From Arthrobacter pityocampae (GTDB lineage Bacteria > Actinomycetota > Actinomycetes > Actinomycetales > Micrococcaceae), in NCBI RefSeq assembly GCF_002927275.1, contig NZ_PRKW01000005.1:460134-524133 (forward strand): 64,000 nt of DNA, read 5' to 3'. The notes beneath the pieces are model-generated. The model was not told the DNA's origin and did no database searches. It saw only the letters and a list, made by a program, of their open reading frames with translations. Shown here one piece after another: positions 62,603 through 64,000 of this stretch; within the stretch, counting starts at the first letter, position 1; the number at the start of each line of letters is the position of its first letter. The position numbers and the translations under genes are program-made.

Positions 62603-63274
62603 ATGAAGCAGAAGCAGAAGTTCACGGACACGATCGCGGCGCAGGTGGACGAGTTCAATCCGGCATTCGATGCGCACATCGGTCCGGCGCTCGCGGAGGT
62701 CTTCGCGATGGAGCAGGAGGAACTCCGTCGTGCAGGACTCCCGGACGGGATCGCCCGCGTGGGGGACAAGCTTCCCGACGTCCTGCTCTATGACAACGAC
62801 CGGCGGCCGGTACCCCTGCGGGAGGTCCTCGGGGCGGCGGCAGCGATCATCGTCTTCTACCGCGGGGCGTGGTGCCCCTACTGCGGCATCGCCCTGCAGA
62901 CCTATCAGCGGGAACTGAGTCCCATCGCGGAGACCTTCGGGACGCGACTCATCGCCATCAGCCCACAGGACCCCGACGTCGTGCGGAGGATGGCGCACGA
63001 GAAGGGGGTGTACCTGTCGCTCTACTCGGACGCAGGCAACGCCCTCGCCTCGCGGCTGGGGATCACGACGTCGCCCAGCCCCGAGTCGACGCTGGCGCGC
63101 ATCGCCCTCGGGGTGGACGTCGCAGGGTCCACCATGGACCGGACCCCGACGATTCCGTACCCCACGGTGATCGTCGCGGACGCGACGGGCATCATCCGCT
63201 TCATCGACGTGCAGGTGGACTATACGCACCGCACGGAGACCGGCGACATCATCGGCGCTCTCGTGGCACTCTGA
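62603..63274 (+). CDS. Peroxiredoxin-like (AhpC/TSA) protein
   Basis: 223-aa thiol peroxidase-like protein. The active-site loop FYRGAWCPYCGIALQTYQ is near residue 88, with a CPYC thioredoxin-like pair instead of the single peroxidatic Cys of classical AhpC. The preceding PVPLREVLGAAAAIIVFY and following TRLIAISPQDPDVV fit the peroxiredoxin-like family. The N-terminal 60 residues are a helical extension. It is probably involved in peroxide or disulfide metabolism. Divergent from the GH26-like gene. Confidence 0.87.
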   Translation: MKQKQKFTDTIAAQVDEFNPAFDAHIGPALAEVFAMEQEELRRAGLPDGIARVGDKLPDVLLYDNDRRPVPLREVLGAAAAIIVFYRGAWCPYCGIALQTYQRELSPIAETFGTRLIAISPQDPDVVRRMAHEKGVYLSLYSDAGNALASRLGITTSPSPESTLARIALGVDVAGSTMDRTPTIPYPTVIVADATGIIRFIDVQVDYTHRTETGDIIGALVAL

Positions 63275-63296
63275 TCCGACACCCGCGCCGACCGGC

Positions 63297-63581
63297 TCAG
63301 GCTTCCTTCACCTCGGCGTCGTCCTCGACGACATCGCCCGCGCCGTCGGCGGGGGCCTGGCTGTCGCGGGCCAGCTGGCGGCGGTCGAGCTCCTCGCGGA
63401 GCTCGTGGTACTGACCCTCGGTCTCCGCATCCACCTCACCGTCACGGATGTACTGCACATCCCGTGAGCGGTGGTTCCTGCTGTTCAGGATGTCGAGGTC
63501 ATCCCGATCGATCAACGTCAGATCCTCCGGGAAGACCTTTTCGGGGTCCAACCTGCTGCTATCACTCACGAAGTACCTCAT
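63297..63581 (-). CDS. Small acidic hypothetical protein
   Basis: 94-aa very acidic protein: a conserved-looking N-terminal part (MRYFVSDSSRLDPEKVFPED, then LTLIDRDDLDILNSRNHRSR), a helical middle (QYHELREELDRRQLA) and an acidic tail (DVVEDDAEVKEA). It resembles small actinobacterial proteins of unknown function. Convergent with the peroxiredoxin gene. Confidence 0.7.
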   Translation of the reverse strand: MRYFVSDSSRLDPEKVFPEDLTLIDRDDLDILNSRNHRSRDVQYIRDGEVDAETEGQYHELREELDRRQLARDSQAPADGAGDVVEDDAEVKEA

Positions 63582-63833
63582 TCACGTGCCACAGATCCAA
63601 GGGCCCCGCTTCTAGAGGCGAGACCGACATTACCTCAACGGCCCCCTACATCCGGGCCTCCACCAGCCCATCCTCCTGCGTGCACAGGGGTACGGAGAGC
63701 AGGATGTGCGTTCCGTGGTCCCCTCCCGCCCGGGTATCCGCCCGCCCGATGTCTACCCGGGGGTCGACGACGCCCAGTAAGGTTGGGTGCAACGCCGCCG
63801 GTACTGATCGTGTCCCACTGCAAGAAGGTGGAA

Positions 63834-64000
63834 ATGATGAGCGAGCAGCTCAGAGTGAACAGGGGCATGCCGTCCTCCCATCACGGCGGCAGCGAACGTG
63901 AGCGCGATCTCGCCACGGAACTCGCGGAGCTCGCGCGGTCGCTGCAGCGGGAACCGGACTCCGACGCGATCGTCGCCGGGTTCGTCCACGCGGCCGTGGA
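63834..64000 (+). CDS. Partial gene, probable GAF/ANTAR-type regulator
   Basis: The open frame starts with two ATGs at 63834 (MMSEQLRVNRG), preceded by gaaggtg, and runs off the window end. Its visible part (DLATELAELARSLQREPDSD, then AIVAGFVHAAV) matches the beginning of GAF domains in actinobacterial GAF-ANTAR RNA-binding regulators. The C-terminal domain is outside the window, so this is tentative. Confidence 0.6.
   Translation, partial: MMSEQLRVNRGMPSSHHGGSERERDLATELAELARSLQREPDSDAIVAGFVHAAV

Noticed and set aside
60989-63229. N-terminally extended version of the GH26-like protein
   Set aside because: The extension would run through the riboswitch and antisense to the peroxiredoxin gene. 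The signal peptide and ribosome binding site place the start at 62215.
1-64000. Search for mobile elements, CRISPR arrays, prophage genes and additional tRNAs
   Set aside because: No transposase, integrase, spacer-repeat array, phage structural gene or second tRNA cloverleaf was seen on either strand.

Overview
This is a gene-dense, high-GC chromosomal window with almost no intergenic space. GTG/TTG starts are frequent. Mycothiol-linked enzymes, a class F sortase, an RskA-type anti-sigma factor and an LldR/LldD pair point to an actinobacterium. The protein repertoire looks most like Micrococcaceae (Arthrobacter group); that placement is inference from family recognition, not from a search. 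I see no phage, insertion sequence, CRISPR array or rRNA. There is one tRNA, tRNA-Ala(CGC).

Layout. 1-10 kb: a P-type cation ATPase, a large fused HAD phosphomutase/GH65 phosphorylase, a zinc alcohol dehydrogenase, MOSC and RibD-like proteins, and a ThDP enzyme. 10-13 kb: an MHS-type transporter facing a divergent HpcH/HpaI lyase; with the ThDP enzyme these may form a small-acid catabolic cluster. 13-16 kb: a compact cell-surface module of DUF4397 exported protein, class F sortase, ECF sigma factor and RskA-like anti-sigma factor. 16-27 kb: flavin reductase, NmrA-like and SDR oxidoreductases, SGNH hydrolase, membrane proteins, GH15, S10 peptidase and a DHA2 exporter, ending at the tRNA. 27-36 kb: a GH13 enzyme, a lipoprotein, a CtaG/DUF2243 pair, the lactate locus LldD/LldR with a textbook FadR-type operator, a DUF664 protein and AlkB. 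36-52 kb: a processive GT2 synthase, PPK2, two cationic amino-acid permeases, TetR-PAP2, PNPOx-like, SRPBCC, MDR and thioesterase genes. 52-64 kb: an APC permease, an OFA-family MFS with its tiny partner protein, MBL hydrolase, MarR, MalQ, a TrxR-like oxidoreductase, Nei/Fpg, a secreted GH26-like enzyme and a peroxiredoxin. The window ends inside a probable GAF-type regulator.

Themes. Four alpha-glucan or disaccharide enzymes (GH65-HAD, GH15, GH13, MalQ) suggest active maltodextrin/trehalose metabolism. The strongest non-coding find is a cyclic-di-GMP class I (GEMM-I) riboswitch on the minus strand immediately upstream of the secreted GH26-like hydrolase. It implies second-messenger control of an extracellular polysaccharide enzyme, and the window also carries a QxxRW-type polysaccharide synthase. 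Other observations are a shared small domain in two separate genes (one fused to a GNAT domain), an unusual AT-rich 13-bp palindrome near 29.96 kb, a sortase without a visible catalytic arginine, and several short repeats at gene ends.
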